DNA of 64,000 nt from Halanaeroarchaeum sp. HSR-CO (GTDB lineage: Archaea > Halobacteriota > Halobacteria > Halobacteriales > Halobacteriaceae). Both the position numbers and the translations under genes were made by a program. Numbering within the stretch: the first letter of the stretch is position 1; each line of letters starts with the position of its first letter. The stretch is from NCBI RefSeq assembly GCF_024972755.1, contig NZ_CP087724.1:1240001-1304000 (forward strand), given 5' to 3'. The notes beneath the pieces were generated by a model that saw only the letters and a list, made by a program, of their open reading frames with translations, was not told the origin of the DNA and did no database searches. This document shows positions 24,008 to 32,926 of the stretch, piece by piece.

Positions 24008-25654
24008 ATGGATGTCCCCGCGCTGAATCGTCGCCGAACCACGATCGGCGTCCTGGTCATTACCCTCCTTGCGATTGCCGTCCGGTTCGTGGGTCTCGGG
24101 AGTCGCGTCTTCCACTGGGACGAGGCTCGCGTCGGATACTGGATCTTGCAGTACATGGAGACGGGTGTCTGGAGTTATCGCCCGATAGTTCACGGTCCGT
24201 TCCTCTTTCACGTCAACGACGTCGCCTTCGGGCTGTTCGGTCCCACGGACTTCGTTGCTCGGTCCGTTGTCGCACTGGTCGGCGCTCTGTTGCCGCTGTC
24301 CGCGTTGTTGTTCCGGGACCGATTGAAACGACTCGAGACACTGGCAGTCGCCGCCTTCCTCGCGTTCAATCCGATCCTCCTGTACTACTCGCGGTTCATG
24401 CGGAACGACGTGCTGGTCGCCGCATTCGCGTTCGTCGCACTCGGCTCGTTCGTCCGACTCCACGACACTGGTCGTCGTCGCTATCTCTATGCAGGGACCG
24501 GTGCGTTCGCGCTCGCCGCGACGACCAAGGAGATCTTCGTAGTGTACCTCGCTGTCTGGGTCGGGACGGTCATCCTCCTGCTGGATAACAGACTCGTCGC
24601 CGCTCGTCATCGGGGTGAACCCTGGCATTCTGTCGGCACGCGATACAGGTCGGCCACCACCGATTTCCTCGCCGAGTGGACGATTCCGCTTGGCATCGCG
24701 GCCGTCGAATTCCTCGCTATCGTCACGTTCTTTTACGCCCCCCGGCCCGACCTGTATCAGGCACTGGGGGCACCGACACAACTCCCGGCGGTTCTCCAGG
24801 CGGCGACGGTGGGCGCCTGGCAGGAACTCTGGGGGACATGGGTCGCCGGCGGACACGAACACAGCTACGTCGACTATCTGGTCGAGGACGTCCGACGGCT
24901 CGGAGCCACGGCGGTCGCGATAGTTGGTTTTGGACTCCTCGGATTCGTCATCGACCGGTATGGACGGCGACACCCCCGGGACGTGGTCACCGTTGGATTC
25001 GGTTGGGCGGCTGCGATATTCGTTATCTACCCTGCGATCACGGACATCTCCGCAGCCTGGGGACTGGTCCATACGGTCGTCCCGCTGGCGATACCGGCCG
25101 CCGTCGGCCTCGGATACGTCATCGAACAGGGTGGTGGGCTGGTTCGCGACGAAGACCGGGTCGGCTCGGTCATCATCGCCGTGCTTCTCCTCGTGGCGAC
25201 CGTCCAGGTCGGGGTCACCGCGTACGACACGTCCTTCGATTCACCCCAGGCGTACGACAACCCGCTTGTCCAGTACGGCCAACCGGCCGGAGAGATGCAG
25301 GCGACCCTCGAGGATGTCGAATCGATTGCGGCCTCGAATGGGGGAACTGACGTCTTGTTTTACGGCGAGCACTTCTACGTGGCGAACGAATCCGAACCGC
25401 AGGAGGGGCCCAACTGGACCAACCGGTTCCCGCTGACGTGGTACCTCGACCGGGCGGATGCGGACCTTGCCAGTACAAAACGGCCCGGTGATCTGGACGA
25501 CCCGCCGCCCGTGGTCATCGCCCGTGCCAGCGATTACTCGACGGTCAACGACAGTCTCGATGGCTACGAGTCCTTGACGTACGAGTTGACATCCCGCGGT
25601 ACCGAGACGGTGTTCTTCATCGACCGCTCGGCGCTCGAAAACTCGACGGCGTAG
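24008..25654 (+). CDS. Agl23-like polytopic membrane protein (TIGR03663 family)
   Basis: 548 residues with about 11 predicted transmembrane segments. The first extracellular loop has the Asp-Glu motif FHWDEARVGYW (D38, E39) found in GT-C/PMT-type glycosyltransferases, followed by VHGPFLFHVNDVAF and YYSRFMRNDVLVAA. This is the pattern of the TIGR03663 family, annotated in haloarchaea as flippase activity-associated protein Agl23. It probably acts at the membrane in dolichyl-linked sugar handling for N-glycosylation, but direct evidence is limited. The C-terminal about 130 residues are a soluble, extracytoplasmic domain. The ATG at 24008 follows a GGGAAAGAGG stretch. Confidence 0.85.
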   Translation: MDVPALNRRRTTIGVLVITLLAIAVRFVGLGSRVFHWDEARVGYWILQYMETGVWSYRPIVHGPFLFHVNDVAFGLFGPTDFVARSVVALVGALLPLSALLFRDRLKRLETLAVAAFLAFNPILLYYSRFMRNDVLVAAFAFVALGSFVRLHDTGRRRYLYAGTGAFALAATTKEIFVVYLAVWVGTVILLLDNRLVAARHRGEPWHSVGTRYRSATTDFLAEWTIPLGIAAVEFLAIVTFFYAPRPDLYQALGAPTQLPAVLQAATVGAWQELWGTWVAGGHEHSYVDYLVEDVRRLGATAVAIVGFGLLGFVIDRYGRRHPRDVVTVGFGWAAAIFVIYPAITDISAAWGLVHTVVPLAIPAAVGLGYVIEQGGGLVRDEDRVGSVIIAVLLLVATVQVGVTAYDTSFDSPQAYDNPLVQYGQPAGEMQATLEDVESIAASNGGTDVLFYGEHFYVANESEPQEGPNWTNRFPLTWYLDRADADLASTKRPGDLDDPPPVVIARASDYSTVNDSLDGYESLTYELTSRGTETVFFIDRSALENSTA

Positions 25655-25746
25655 ACGCCGATCGGGATTCGGCCCCCAGTTCGGTGACCCCAGATTCACC
25701 GTCCAGGCTGCCCACGGTCGTGTACAACCAGCCTCCGATACGAGAA

Positions 25747-25755
25747 CGTTTATGC
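25747..25755 (+). promoter_or_regulatory. TATA-like element of the purK-purE operon
   Basis: CGTTTATGC centred about 31 bp before the purK ATG at 25782. Confidence 0.4.
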
Positions 25756-25781
25756 AGGTGTATCCACAATCAGCGGGCACG

Positions 25782-26924
25782 ATGTCGGAACTGGTTCCTG
25801 GCGCGACCGTTGGTGTCGTCGGGGGCGGCCAACTCGGACGGATGCTCGCCGAGGCGGCGAGCCCACTCGGGATCGAGGTGGTCGTCCTGGACCCGACACC
25901 TGATTGCCCCGCGTACCCGCCCGCTGCCGACCAGATCGTCGCGGACTTCGACGACGAATCGGCAATCGAGGACCTTGCGGACCGCGTCGACGTCCTCACT
26001 CTCGAGATCGAACTCGCCGACCCGGAGGGGTTCCGGGCTGCGACCGAAGCGACCGGGACGCCGGTACATCCCGCCCCTGCCGACCTGGAGATCACGCGTG
26101 ACAAACTCCTCGAGGCTCGGCGCCTCGACGAGGCGGACATTCCCGTCGCTCCGTTCCGACAGGTAGACGACGCAGAGGATCTGGAGTCGGCGTTCGATGC
26201 GCTCGGCTCGCCACTCATGCTCAAGGCCCGTCATGGCGGATACGATGGACGTGGGAACTCGGTGGTGGAGTCGGTTGCCGAGGCCACGGACTACTTCGGG
26301 ACGCTCGACGACCTGGTCGCGGAGGGGCTCGTCGACTTCGAACGCGAACTCTCGGTCATCGGTAGCCGAGGAGCGGGAGAGATCGCGACCTATCCCGTCG
26401 TCGAGAACGTGCACGAGGCCGAGATACTCCGCGAGACGCTCGCCCCGGCCAGGACGATGGACTCCGTCAAAGAACGGGCAGACGCCGTGGTTCGGGACGT
26501 GCTCGAACAGATGGACGGTCGTGGTGTCTTCGGGGTCGAACTCTTCGAGACGAGCGACGGCGAGGTGCTCGTCAACGAGATCGCGCCCCGTCCGCACAAC
26601 TCGGGCCACTACACCATCGAGGGGGCCGTCACGTCACAGTTCGAACAACACGTGCGCGCCATCCTCGGTGCGCCGCTCGGTGACACCCGGCTCTGGACGA
26701 CGACGGCGATGGTGAACCTCCTCGGCACCGGTCAGACGACTCGTGCGGCCTCGATCACTGGCGTCGACGCGGTGCTGTCGATGGCCGGGGCTCACCTTCA
26801 CTGGTACGGGAAACGAGACGTGCGCCCGCTGCGGAAGATGGGACACGTGACGGCGAGGGGACAAAATCTGCCGGCCGCGCGGAATACGGCGATGAGTGCC
26901 CTCGATGCGATCGAATTCGAGTGA
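25782..26924 (+). CDS. purK: 5-(carboxyamino)imidazole ribonucleotide synthase
   Basis: 380 residues of the ATP-grasp superfamily. VGVVGGGQLGRMLAEAASPLG at the N-terminus, LKARHGGYDGRGN (ATP-grasp loop), FERELSVIGSRGAGE, NEIAPRPHNSGHYTIEGAVTSQFEQH and MVNLLG near the C-terminus are diagnostic of PurK. It carboxylates aminoimidazole ribonucleotide with bicarbonate and ATP; PurE then rearranges the product. The ATG at 25782 was chosen because it begins the conserved region; an earlier ATG at 25752 coincides with the TATA-like region. Its stop is 5 bp from the purE ATG, so the two are one operon. Confidence 0.97.
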   Translation: MSELVPGATVGVVGGGQLGRMLAEAASPLGIEVVVLDPTPDCPAYPPAADQIVADFDDESAIEDLADRVDVLTLEIELADPEGFRAATEATGTPVHPAPADLEITRDKLLEARRLDEADIPVAPFRQVDDAEDLESAFDALGSPLMLKARHGGYDGRGNSVVESVAEATDYFGTLDDLVAEGLVDFERELSVIGSRGAGEIATYPVVENVHEAEILRETLAPARTMDSVKERADAVVRDVLEQMDGRGVFGVELFETSDGEVLVNEIAPRPHNSGHYTIEGAVTSQFEQHVRAILGAPLGDTRLWTTTAMVNLLGTGQTTRAASITGVDAVLSMAGAHLHWYGKRDVRPLRKMGHVTARGQNLPAARNTAMSALDAIEFE

Positions 26925-26929
26925 AATCC

Positions 26930-27562
26930 ATGACCACTGTTAGCGAACTCATCGACCTGTTCGAGACGGAGGCGGAACGAAACCGACCGCCAGCGGAGAC
27001 GCCGGACGTCGGAATCATCATGGGGAGCGACTCCGACCTGGACGTGATGGCTGGGTCCGAATCGGGGCGTGTGGGGGCCTACGACGCACTGACCGCGCTG
27101 GGATTCGACGAAATCACCGATTACGAGAACCCACCCGACTCCCGGTTCACCTTCGAGACGTGGGTGGTCTCCGCTCATCGGACACCGGAGTTGCTGTACG
27201 CGTACGCGGAGACCGCGGTGGATCGAGGGCTCGAGGTCATCATCGCTGGGGCCGGCGGTAAATCGGCAGATCTCCCGAACATGACCGCCTCTATCGCCTA
27301 CCCGCTGCCGGTCATCGGCGTTCCCGTTCAGGAGAAGTCAGTCGATTCGGTCATCGGCATGCCCATCGGTGCCCCACTCACCGCCGTCGACGCTGGAAAA
27401 TCGTACAATGCCGCCCTTTCAGCCGTCCAGATACTCGCTCGCCAGCACGACGACCTCGACCGACGGCTTCGGGAGTTGCACGACGAACGACAGGGCGCCG
27501 TCGCCGACGTGTCCATGTCACTGCACGCAGCAGGCACGGAGGAATTTCGGCGACAGCGGTGA
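26930..27562 (+). CDS. purE: N5-carboxyaminoimidazole ribonucleotide mutase
   Basis: 210 residues. VGIIMGSDSDLDVM, VVSAHRTPELLYAYAETA, VIIAGAGGKSADLPNMTAS and PLPVIGVPVQ are the class I PurE signature and include the catalytic His in SAHRTP. Compared with bacterial enzymes there is an N-terminal extension of about 25 residues and an insertion (GRVGAYDALTALGFDE to RFTFET) before SAHRTP, a haloarchaeal feature. It converts N5-CAIR to CAIR in purine synthesis. A GTG at 26921 overlapping the purK stop is an alternative start. Confidence 0.95.
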   Translation: MTTVSELIDLFETEAERNRPPAETPDVGIIMGSDSDLDVMAGSESGRVGAYDALTALGFDEITDYENPPDSRFTFETWVVSAHRTPELLYAYAETAVDRGLEVIIAGAGGKSADLPNMTASIAYPLPVIGVPVQEKSVDSVIGMPIGAPLTAVDAGKSYNAALSAVQILARQHDDLDRRLRELHDERQGAVADVSMSLHAAGTEEFRRQR

Positions 27563-27736
27563 CTCGTGTCCACTACTAACACGGGTTCATAAGTTCATCG
27601 CGAAACGGTAAAGAGACCTCCTAACACCTGGTTTGTGGGCATTTTTACGCTCCGTACCAGCTGGTCGGCGGGAACGGACAAGAATCAACGTTTATGGGGG
27701 GTGCGCCACAATTCCAGAGACGTTACGGAGACACTT

Positions 27737-28147
27737 ATGAATCCATGGATCGCTGTGGGTATGCTAGCACTCGTTGGCATCCTCATACCGCTCGCGATGG
27801 TAGCGGTATCGTGGCTGCTCCGACCTAGCGTGCCCGAACAAGGAAAACGGACCACGTACGAAAGCGGTGAGGTGCCGACGGGCAACACCCATGTCCGCTT
27901 CAACATCCAGTATTACATGGTCGCACTGTTGTTCGTCGTATTCGACATCGAAACCGTCCTCATCTTCCCGTGGACCGTCATCTACCGAGACGCCGTCGCG
28001 TCGGTGGGCATCGTCCGGGCCCTCGCACCGATGCTCGCGTTCATCCTCGTCTTGCTCGTCGCATTGGCGTGGGCGTGGCGCAACGGCGCCGTCCGGTGGG
28101 TGCGGACCGAGGGATACCGCAGGGGGAGGAAAAGCCATGAGCAGTGA
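27737..28147 (+). CDS. nuoA: Complex I subunit A
   Basis: 136 residues with three transmembrane helices. VSWLLRPSVPEQGKRTTYESGEVPTG and VRFNIQYYMVALLFVVFDIETVLIFPW are the NuoA signature; the first cytoplasmic loop sits at the quinone site. It opens an eleven-gene operon encoding the archaeal NADH:quinone oxidoreductase-like complex. GGAG seven bases before the ATG is a plausible Shine-Dalgarno, and TTTATGG at 27691-27697 could be the TATA element about 44 bp upstream. It overlaps nuoB by 11 bases. Confidence 0.97.
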   Translation: MNPWIAVGMLALVGILIPLAMVAVSWLLRPSVPEQGKRTTYESGEVPTGNTHVRFNIQYYMVALLFVVFDIETVLIFPWTVIYRDAVASVGIVRALAPMLAFILVLLVALAWAWRNGAVRWVRTEGYRRGRKSHEQ

Positions 28148-28844
28148 CACACCACGAGACGACATCGTCGAACCAGACGACCCGAGTACCAAGACCCAGG
28201 ACGCGAGATTGGGGTCGGGGATGGACGCGCGCTTCAACTCGAATCTACGGGAGGCGCTCGGATCGACCCCCTTCCTGCTGACGAAACTGGACCAGTTCAT
28301 GAACTGGGCCCGGGGGTCGTCGATGTTCATGCTCCAGTTCGGTATCGCGTGTTGCAGCATCGAGATGATGCACACGTACTCGGTGAAACACGACCTCGAC
28401 CGCTTTCACGCGGGCGTCCCGCGCGCGTCACCACGACAGGCCGACGTGATGATCGTTCCCGGGACCATCGTCTCGAAGTTCGCCCCGCGGATGAAACGGG
28501 TCTACGACCAGATGCCAGAACCCAAGTTCGTCGTGAACATGGGGAACTGTTCGGCATCCGGTGGGCCGTTCCAGGAGGGGTACAACGTCGTGAAGGGCGC
28601 CGAGGAGGTCATCCCGGTCGACATTCACGTTCCCGGCTGCCCACCGCGACCCGAGGCGCTAGTCTATGGCGTCGCGAAACTCCAGGAGCGAATCGCCAAT
28701 GGCGAATCCTCCCCCGTCACGGTCAAGCCCTACGAACTCGAGGAGTTCGGCGACCTCGAGCGGGACGAGATCGTCGAGAAACTCTCCAGGGAGATAGATC
28801 CGGAGACACTCGTCATGCGATACAACTGGGCTGATTCACCATGA
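28137..28844 (+). CDS. nuoB: Complex I subunit B (N2 Fe-S cluster)
   Basis: 235 residues. The N2 cluster cysteines are visible at C72-C73 (ACCSIEMM), C138 ([10 protein letters not shown]) and C168 (HVPGCPPRP). This cluster passes electrons to the quinone. There is a hydrophilic acidic N-terminal extension of about 40 residues before the core begins at [15 protein letters not shown]. The ATG at 28137 follows AGGGGGAGGAAA, a strong ribosome-binding site, and overlaps nuoA. The end overlaps nuoCD by four bases. Confidence 0.97.
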   Translation: MSSDTPRDDIVEPDDPSTKTQDARLGSGMDARFNSNLREALGSTPFLLTKLDQFMNWARGSSMFMLQFGIACCSIEMMHTYSVKHDLDRFHAGVPRASPRQADVMIVPGTIVSKFAPRMKRVYDQMPEPKFVVNMGNCSASGGPFQEGYNVVKGAEEVIPVDIHVPGCPPRPEALVYGVAKLQERIANGESSPVTVKPYELEEFGDLERDEIVEKLSREIDPETLVMRYNWADSP

Positions 28845-30526
28845 GTTCCCAGGAAGAGGAGGACGCCGCGGCGGTCGAACCCGTCGACGACGGCGTGGAT
28901 TACGACTACCTCGAATCCCTCGTCTCCGAGCACGTGACCGGTCGGGAGTCGCACGTGAACGCCGAGGCGTTCCGGATCGACGCGAACTCGGTACCGGACG
29001 TCCTCTCGACATTCAAACAGGAGGCCGGGTTCGACCACCTCTCGATGCTCACGGCACAGGAGTACGAGGACCGCTTCGAATCTATCTACCACCTCAAGAA
29101 GTTCGACGATCCAACACAGGAGGTCTCGGTCGTCGTCCCGATGCCGCGGGACAACCCGGTCCAGCAGTCGGCCGAACCCGTCTTCCGTACTGCCGACTGG
29201 CACGAACGCGAGGCCTACGACTTGGTGGGCGTCGAGTACGAGGGGCATCCGGATCTCCGCCGTATTCTTCTCCCGGAGACCTGGCAGGGCCATCCGCTCC
29301 GGCTGGACTACAACCAGGACAAACCGCAGATCGTGACCTTCGAGGAACACGAGAACCCCCTGGAGGAACACTACAAGGAGACCGAGGGCGAGGAGGACCT
29401 GGACACGATGTTCCTCAACATCGGTCCCCACCACCCGGCGACCCACGGTGTCCTCCACGTCAAGACGGTCCTCGACGGCGAGCAGGTCGCCGACCTCGAC
29501 CCCGACATCGGCTACCTCCACCGCTGTCAGGAGCAGATGTGTCAGAACGGCACCTACCGCCACCAGATCATGCCGTATCCGGACCGGTGGGACTACGCCC
29601 CGTCCGGACTGGCGAACGAGTGGGCCTACGCCCGCGCCATCGAGGACCTCGCGGAGGTAGAGGTTCCGGAGTACGCCCAGGTCATCCGGACCATGGGTAC
29701 CGAACTGACCCGGATCGCCTCGCACATGCTCGCACTCGCGACGTTCGGGCTCGACATCGTGGGCGATTTCTCCGCGGTGTTCATGTACGCGATGCGCGAC
29801 CGGGAGATCGTCCAGAACATCCTCGAGGACCTCACCGGTCAGCGGATGATGTTCAACTACTTCCGCATCGGTGGGGTCGTCTGGGACCTCCCCGAACCGC
29901 GTGATGAGTTCTTCGACAACATCCGCAACTTCCTCGAGGGGCTCCCAGAGCGCATCGACGAGTACCACAACCTGCTGACGCAGAACGAACTGTTCCAGAT
30001 GCGGACGGTGGACACCGGCTACATCGGCCCCGAGATGGCCAAGGACTACGGTGTCACCGGTCCCATTCTCCGGGCGTCCGGCGTCGATTACGACCTGCGT
30101 CGCGACGACCCCTATGGGTACTACGACAAACTCGACTGGGACGTCCGCACGCGCGAGGAAGGCGACAATCTCGCCCGACTGCTCGTCCGGATGGAGGAGG
30201 TGGAGGAGTCCGCCAAGATCATCGAGCAGTGTGTCGACATCCTCGAGGACTGGCCCGAGGACGACCGCGAGATCCAGTCGAACGTCCCGCGGACCCTCAA
30301 ACCGGACGCGGGCAAAGAGATATACCGCGCCGTCGAGGCGCCGAAGGGAGAACTCGGCATCTACATCCGCTCCGACGGTACGGCGAAACCGGCCCGCTTC
30401 AAGATCCGTGGCCCGAGTTTCAACAACCTCTCCGCCCTCCAGGTGATGTCCGAGGGTGAACTCATCTCGGACCTCATCGCCACGCTCGGCAGTCTCGACA
30501 TCATTCTCGCGGAGGTGGACCGCTGA
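28841..30526 (+). CDS. nuoCD: Complex I subunits C and D fused
   Basis: 561 residues. Residues about 20-165 are NuoC (30 kDa type, with [20 protein letters not shown] and RRILLPETW). After a short acidic linker, NuoD (49 kDa) begins near residue 190 with [14 protein letters not shown] and continues through RRCQEQ-like and GRVGVPL-type quinone-site regions to the C-terminal [17 protein letters not shown]. The fused form places the quinone-site subunits on one chain, as also seen in some bacteria. It overlaps nuoB by four bases and nuoH by one base (TGATG). Confidence 0.96.
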   Translation: MSSQEEEDAAAVEPVDDGVDYDYLESLVSEHVTGRESHVNAEAFRIDANSVPDVLSTFKQEAGFDHLSMLTAQEYEDRFESIYHLKKFDDPTQEVSVVVPMPRDNPVQQSAEPVFRTADWHEREAYDLVGVEYEGHPDLRRILLPETWQGHPLRLDYNQDKPQIVTFEEHENPLEEHYKETEGEEDLDTMFLNIGPHHPATHGVLHVKTVLDGEQVADLDPDIGYLHRCQEQMCQNGTYRHQIMPYPDRWDYAPSGLANEWAYARAIEDLAEVEVPEYAQVIRTMGTELTRIASHMLALATFGLDIVGDFSAVFMYAMRDREIVQNILEDLTGQRMMFNYFRIGGVVWDLPEPRDEFFDNIRNFLEGLPERIDEYHNLLTQNELFQMRTVDTGYIGPEMAKDYGVTGPILRASGVDYDLRRDDPYGYYDKLDWDVRTREEGDNLARLLVRMEEVEESAKIIEQCVDILEDWPEDDREIQSNVPRTLKPDAGKEIYRAVEAPKGELGIYIRSDGTAKPARFKIRGPSFNNLSALQVMSEGELISDLIATLGSLDIILAEVDR

Positions 30527-31572
30527 TGGCCACCGCGCCACTCGCCGATTCCATCTCCCGACTGCTGGGCCTCGAAGGGCTCGTCGGCGATCTCGTCGGT
30601 GGGCTCCTCGGCGCCGTCGTGGTCGCCGTTTTGATGCTGGCCATGGCCGCCGTCGCCGGCCCGTACATGAAACGGAAGATTACCGCGTCCTTTACTGACC
30701 GCATCGCGGTCGATCGGGTGGGTCCGTACGGTATCCTCACCATCGCCGTCGACGCACTCAGGCTCCTCGGGAAAGAGCAGATCATCCCCGAGAACGTCGA
30801 CCGTCCGGCCTGGGACCTCGCCCCGTTCCTCGTGGTTCTGTCCGCGACGCTCGGCTTCGCGGTCATCCCGATGGGGAACGGCATCCACCTGGCGGACCCG
30901 CAGAACGGGCTCGTCTACGTGTTCGCCGTCTCCTCCATCGCGACGCTGGGCCTCGTGACCGGTGGGTACGCCTCGAATAACAAGTTCTCGATGCTCGGCG
31001 GTCTCCGTGCCGTCGCACAGAACATCGCCTACGAGATCCCGCTCATCGTGACCGCGGCGTCCGTCGTCATCTTCGCGGGGACACTACAGATGTCCGAGAT
31101 CGTCGCGGCCCAACAGGAGACGCTGTTCTCCATCGGCGCCATCGCGATTCCGTCGTGGTACGGGTTCGTCAACCCGTTCGCGTTCGGGCTGTTTATGCTG
31201 GCTAACCTGGCCGAGATCGGTCGGAACCCATTCGACCTGCCCGAGGCGCCCAACGATCTGGTCGCCGGGTACCAGACCGAATATTCGAGCGCCTACTTCG
31301 TCCTGTTCTACCTGGGCGAGTTCCTCCACATCTTCCTGGGTGCGGGTATCGTGACGACGCTGTTCCTCGGCGGACCGGCGGGGCCGGTCCTTCCGGGAAT
31401 CGTGTGGTTCATCCTGAAGATCTGGGGCGTGTTCTTCTTCACCCAGTGGTCACGCTCGGCCGTGGCCCGCATCCGCCCCGACCAACTTCTCGACGTTGGC
31501 TGGAAGGGAATGTTGGTTCTCGCCTTCGCCAACCTGCTACTCACGGCAGTCATCGTGGGGGTGATCGCATGA
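30526..31572 (+). CDS. nuoH: Complex I subunit H
   Basis: 348 residues with eight transmembrane helices. MKRKITASFTDRIAVDRVGPYG, YEIPLIVTAASVVIF, and the charged loop EIGRNPFDLPEAPNDLVAGYQTEYS that lines the quinone tunnel are characteristic. NuoH links the peripheral arm to the proton-pumping membrane arm. It overlaps nuoCD and nuoI (ATGA), so its stoichiometry is probably set by coupling. Confidence 0.97.
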   Translation: MATAPLADSISRLLGLEGLVGDLVGGLLGAVVVAVLMLAMAAVAGPYMKRKITASFTDRIAVDRVGPYGILTIAVDALRLLGKEQIIPENVDRPAWDLAPFLVVLSATLGFAVIPMGNGIHLADPQNGLVYVFAVSSIATLGLVTGGYASNNKFSMLGGLRAVAQNIAYEIPLIVTAASVVIFAGTLQMSEIVAAQQETLFSIGAIAIPSWYGFVNPFAFGLFMLANLAEIGRNPFDLPEAPNDLVAGYQTEYSSAYFVLFYLGEFLHIFLGAGIVTTLFLGGPAGPVLPGIVWFILKIWGVFFFTQWSRSAVARIRPDQLLDVGWKGMLVLAFANLLLTAVIVGVIA

Positions 31573-32030
31573 TCGGCGTACTCCAATCGCTCGCGACGAC
31601 GATGAAACACGCACTCGACGGCAAGACGTTCACCGTCGAGTATCCCGAACAGGCGCCGGAGGTCAGTCCCCGGTTCCGTGGCGTCCACAAGTGGAGCCAG
31701 GAGCGCTGTATCTGGTGTCGCCAGTGCGAGAGCGTCTGTCCCAACGACACCATCCACATCGTCATGGACGAAGAGCGTAATGGCGAGCAGTACAACCTCC
31801 ACATCGGCCAGTGCATCTACTGCCGTCTCTGTGAGGAGGTTTGCCCGACCGACGCCATCCTCTTGACCCAGAACTTCGAGTTCACAGGCGATACGAAACA
31901 CGATCTGGCGTTCAACAAAGAACAACTCAAGAACGTCCCGTGGTACAAGGATATCGACCCGCTCGAGGCACGCGAACCCGACCGCGACGCGTGGGTCGGT
32001 GAGGGTGAAGGGGAGGTCGATTATCAATGA
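31569..32030 (+). CDS. nuoI: Complex I subunit I (two 4Fe-4S clusters)
   Basis: 153 residues, bacterial-ferredoxin fold. Two CxxCxxCxxxCP motifs are seen at C47, C50, C53, C57 and C82, C85, C88, C92, with an acidic C-terminal tail. In complexes without NuoEFG, this subunit is the likely entry or relay point for electrons, possibly from reduced ferredoxin. It starts inside the nuoH stop (ATGA) and its own stop overlaps a 16-codon open frame leading to nuoJ. Confidence 0.97.
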   Translation: MIGVLQSLATTMKHALDGKTFTVEYPEQAPEVSPRFRGVHKWSQERCIWCRQCESVCPNDTIHIVMDEERNGEQYNLHIGQCIYCRLCEEVCPTDAILLTQNFEFTGDTKHDLAFNKEQLKNVPWYKDIDPLEAREPDRDAWVGEGEGEVDYQ

Positions 32031-32066
32031 ACAGCGGTTCCGATCGACTCGAGGAGGTGACAGCCG

Positions 32067-32324
32067 ATGGTGGCTGAGACCATCGCGTTCGCGCTGTTTG
32101 CCTTCATCACGTTGGCGAGCAGCCTCGGCGTCGTCGTCGTGGACGACGTCTGGCACTCGGCACTGTTCCTCGGGGCCGCTCTCCTGAGCGTGGCGGTTCA
32201 CTTCGTCATGCTCCAGGCGGAGTTCCTCGCGGCGATTCAGATCCTCGTGTACGTCGGTGGGGTGTTGATCCTCATCTCCTTCGCCGTGATGCTGACACGT
32301 GATCCGGAGGTGAGCACGCGATGA
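32067..32324 (+). CDS. nuoJ1: Complex I subunit J, N-terminal half
   Basis: 85 residues with three transmembrane helices matching the first half of NuoJ (ALFLGAALLSVAVHFVMLQAEFLAAIQILVYVGGVLILISFAVML). The NuoJ gene is split into two proteins, as is usual in haloarchaea. It ends in a four-base overlap with the second half. It starts 36 bp after nuoI, preceded by GAGGAGGTGACAGCCGATG, which carries a good ribosome-binding site. Confidence 0.93.
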   Translation: MVAETIAFALFAFITLASSLGVVVVDDVWHSALFLGAALLSVAVHFVMLQAEFLAAIQILVYVGGVLILISFAVMLTRDPEVSTR

Positions 32325-32620
32325 CGACGAGACCAGAACTTGCCAAAGACATCGATCTGTTCCCGGGACTGCTGGCTGCTGGGCTGTTCGGCGTGCTGGC
32401 CGTGGTCGTCCTGGGTGCATCGTTCGCCGGGGCTGCCGGTTTCGAGACGGACGCGCCGATTACGGCGAGCATCGGGTACGCTCTCATCGATCTCGAGGGC
32501 GTTGCCGCCACCGTCGCGAGCGAGGGCTTCCTCGCCGCGCTGGTAACCATCGCGTTCCTTCTGGACGCGGCACTGGGCGGGGCCGTGATGCTCGCTCGCC
32601 GCGACGGGGGTGAGCACTGA
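32321..32620 (+). CDS. nuoJ2: Complex I subunit J, C-terminal half
   Basis: 99 residues with two hydrophobic segments (LLAAGLFGVLAVVVLGASFAG and LVTIAFLLDAALGGAVMLAR), equivalent to the second half of NuoJ. It is in the same frame order as the split subunit of other Halobacteria and is coupled by ATGA to both neighbours. Little sequence conservation is visible, so identification leans on position. Confidence 0.85.
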   Translation: MTTRPELAKDIDLFPGLLAAGLFGVLAVVVLGASFAGAAGFETDAPITASIGYALIDLEGVAATVASEGFLAALVTIAFLLDAALGGAVMLARRDGGEH

Positions 32621-32925
32621 TGGCGGTTCCGGTCGAGTGGTACGTGTTACTATCCGCAGGCATGTTCGCCATCGGACTGCTGGGGATCCTGACGCGCAAG
32701 AATGCGCTGTTGTTCCTCATGTCCGTCGAGTTGCTGCTCAACGCGGCCAACATCAACCTGGTCGCCTTCTCCCACTACTGGGGGAACCTGACCGGACAGA
32801 CGTTCAGTCTGTTCACCATCGGCATCGCTGCTGCCGAGGTCGCAGTCGGCCTCGGCATCATCCTGGTACTGTATCGTAACTTCAAGGACGTGGACGTGAC
32901 CACGCCGACATCGTTGAGGTGGTAA
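32620..32925 (+). CDS. nuoK: Complex I subunit K
   Basis: 101 residues, three transmembrane helices. MSVELLLNAANINLVAF contains the conserved glutamate in TM2, and IAAAEVAVGLGIILVLYRN a second one in TM3, both essential for proton translocation. It overlaps nuoJ2 by one base and ends 1 bp before the nuoL ATG. Confidence 0.97.
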   Translation: MAVPVEWYVLLSAGMFAIGLLGILTRKNALLFLMSVELLLNAANINLVAFSHYWGNLTGQTFSLFTIGIAAAEVAVGLGIILVLYRNFKDVDVTTPTSLRW

Positions 32926-32926
32926 G

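Noticed and set aside
28730-30541. Long open frame antisense to nuoCD
   Set aside because: Shadow of the GC-rich nuoCD gene; no family motif and it crosses the nuoB-nuoCD-nuoH junctions.
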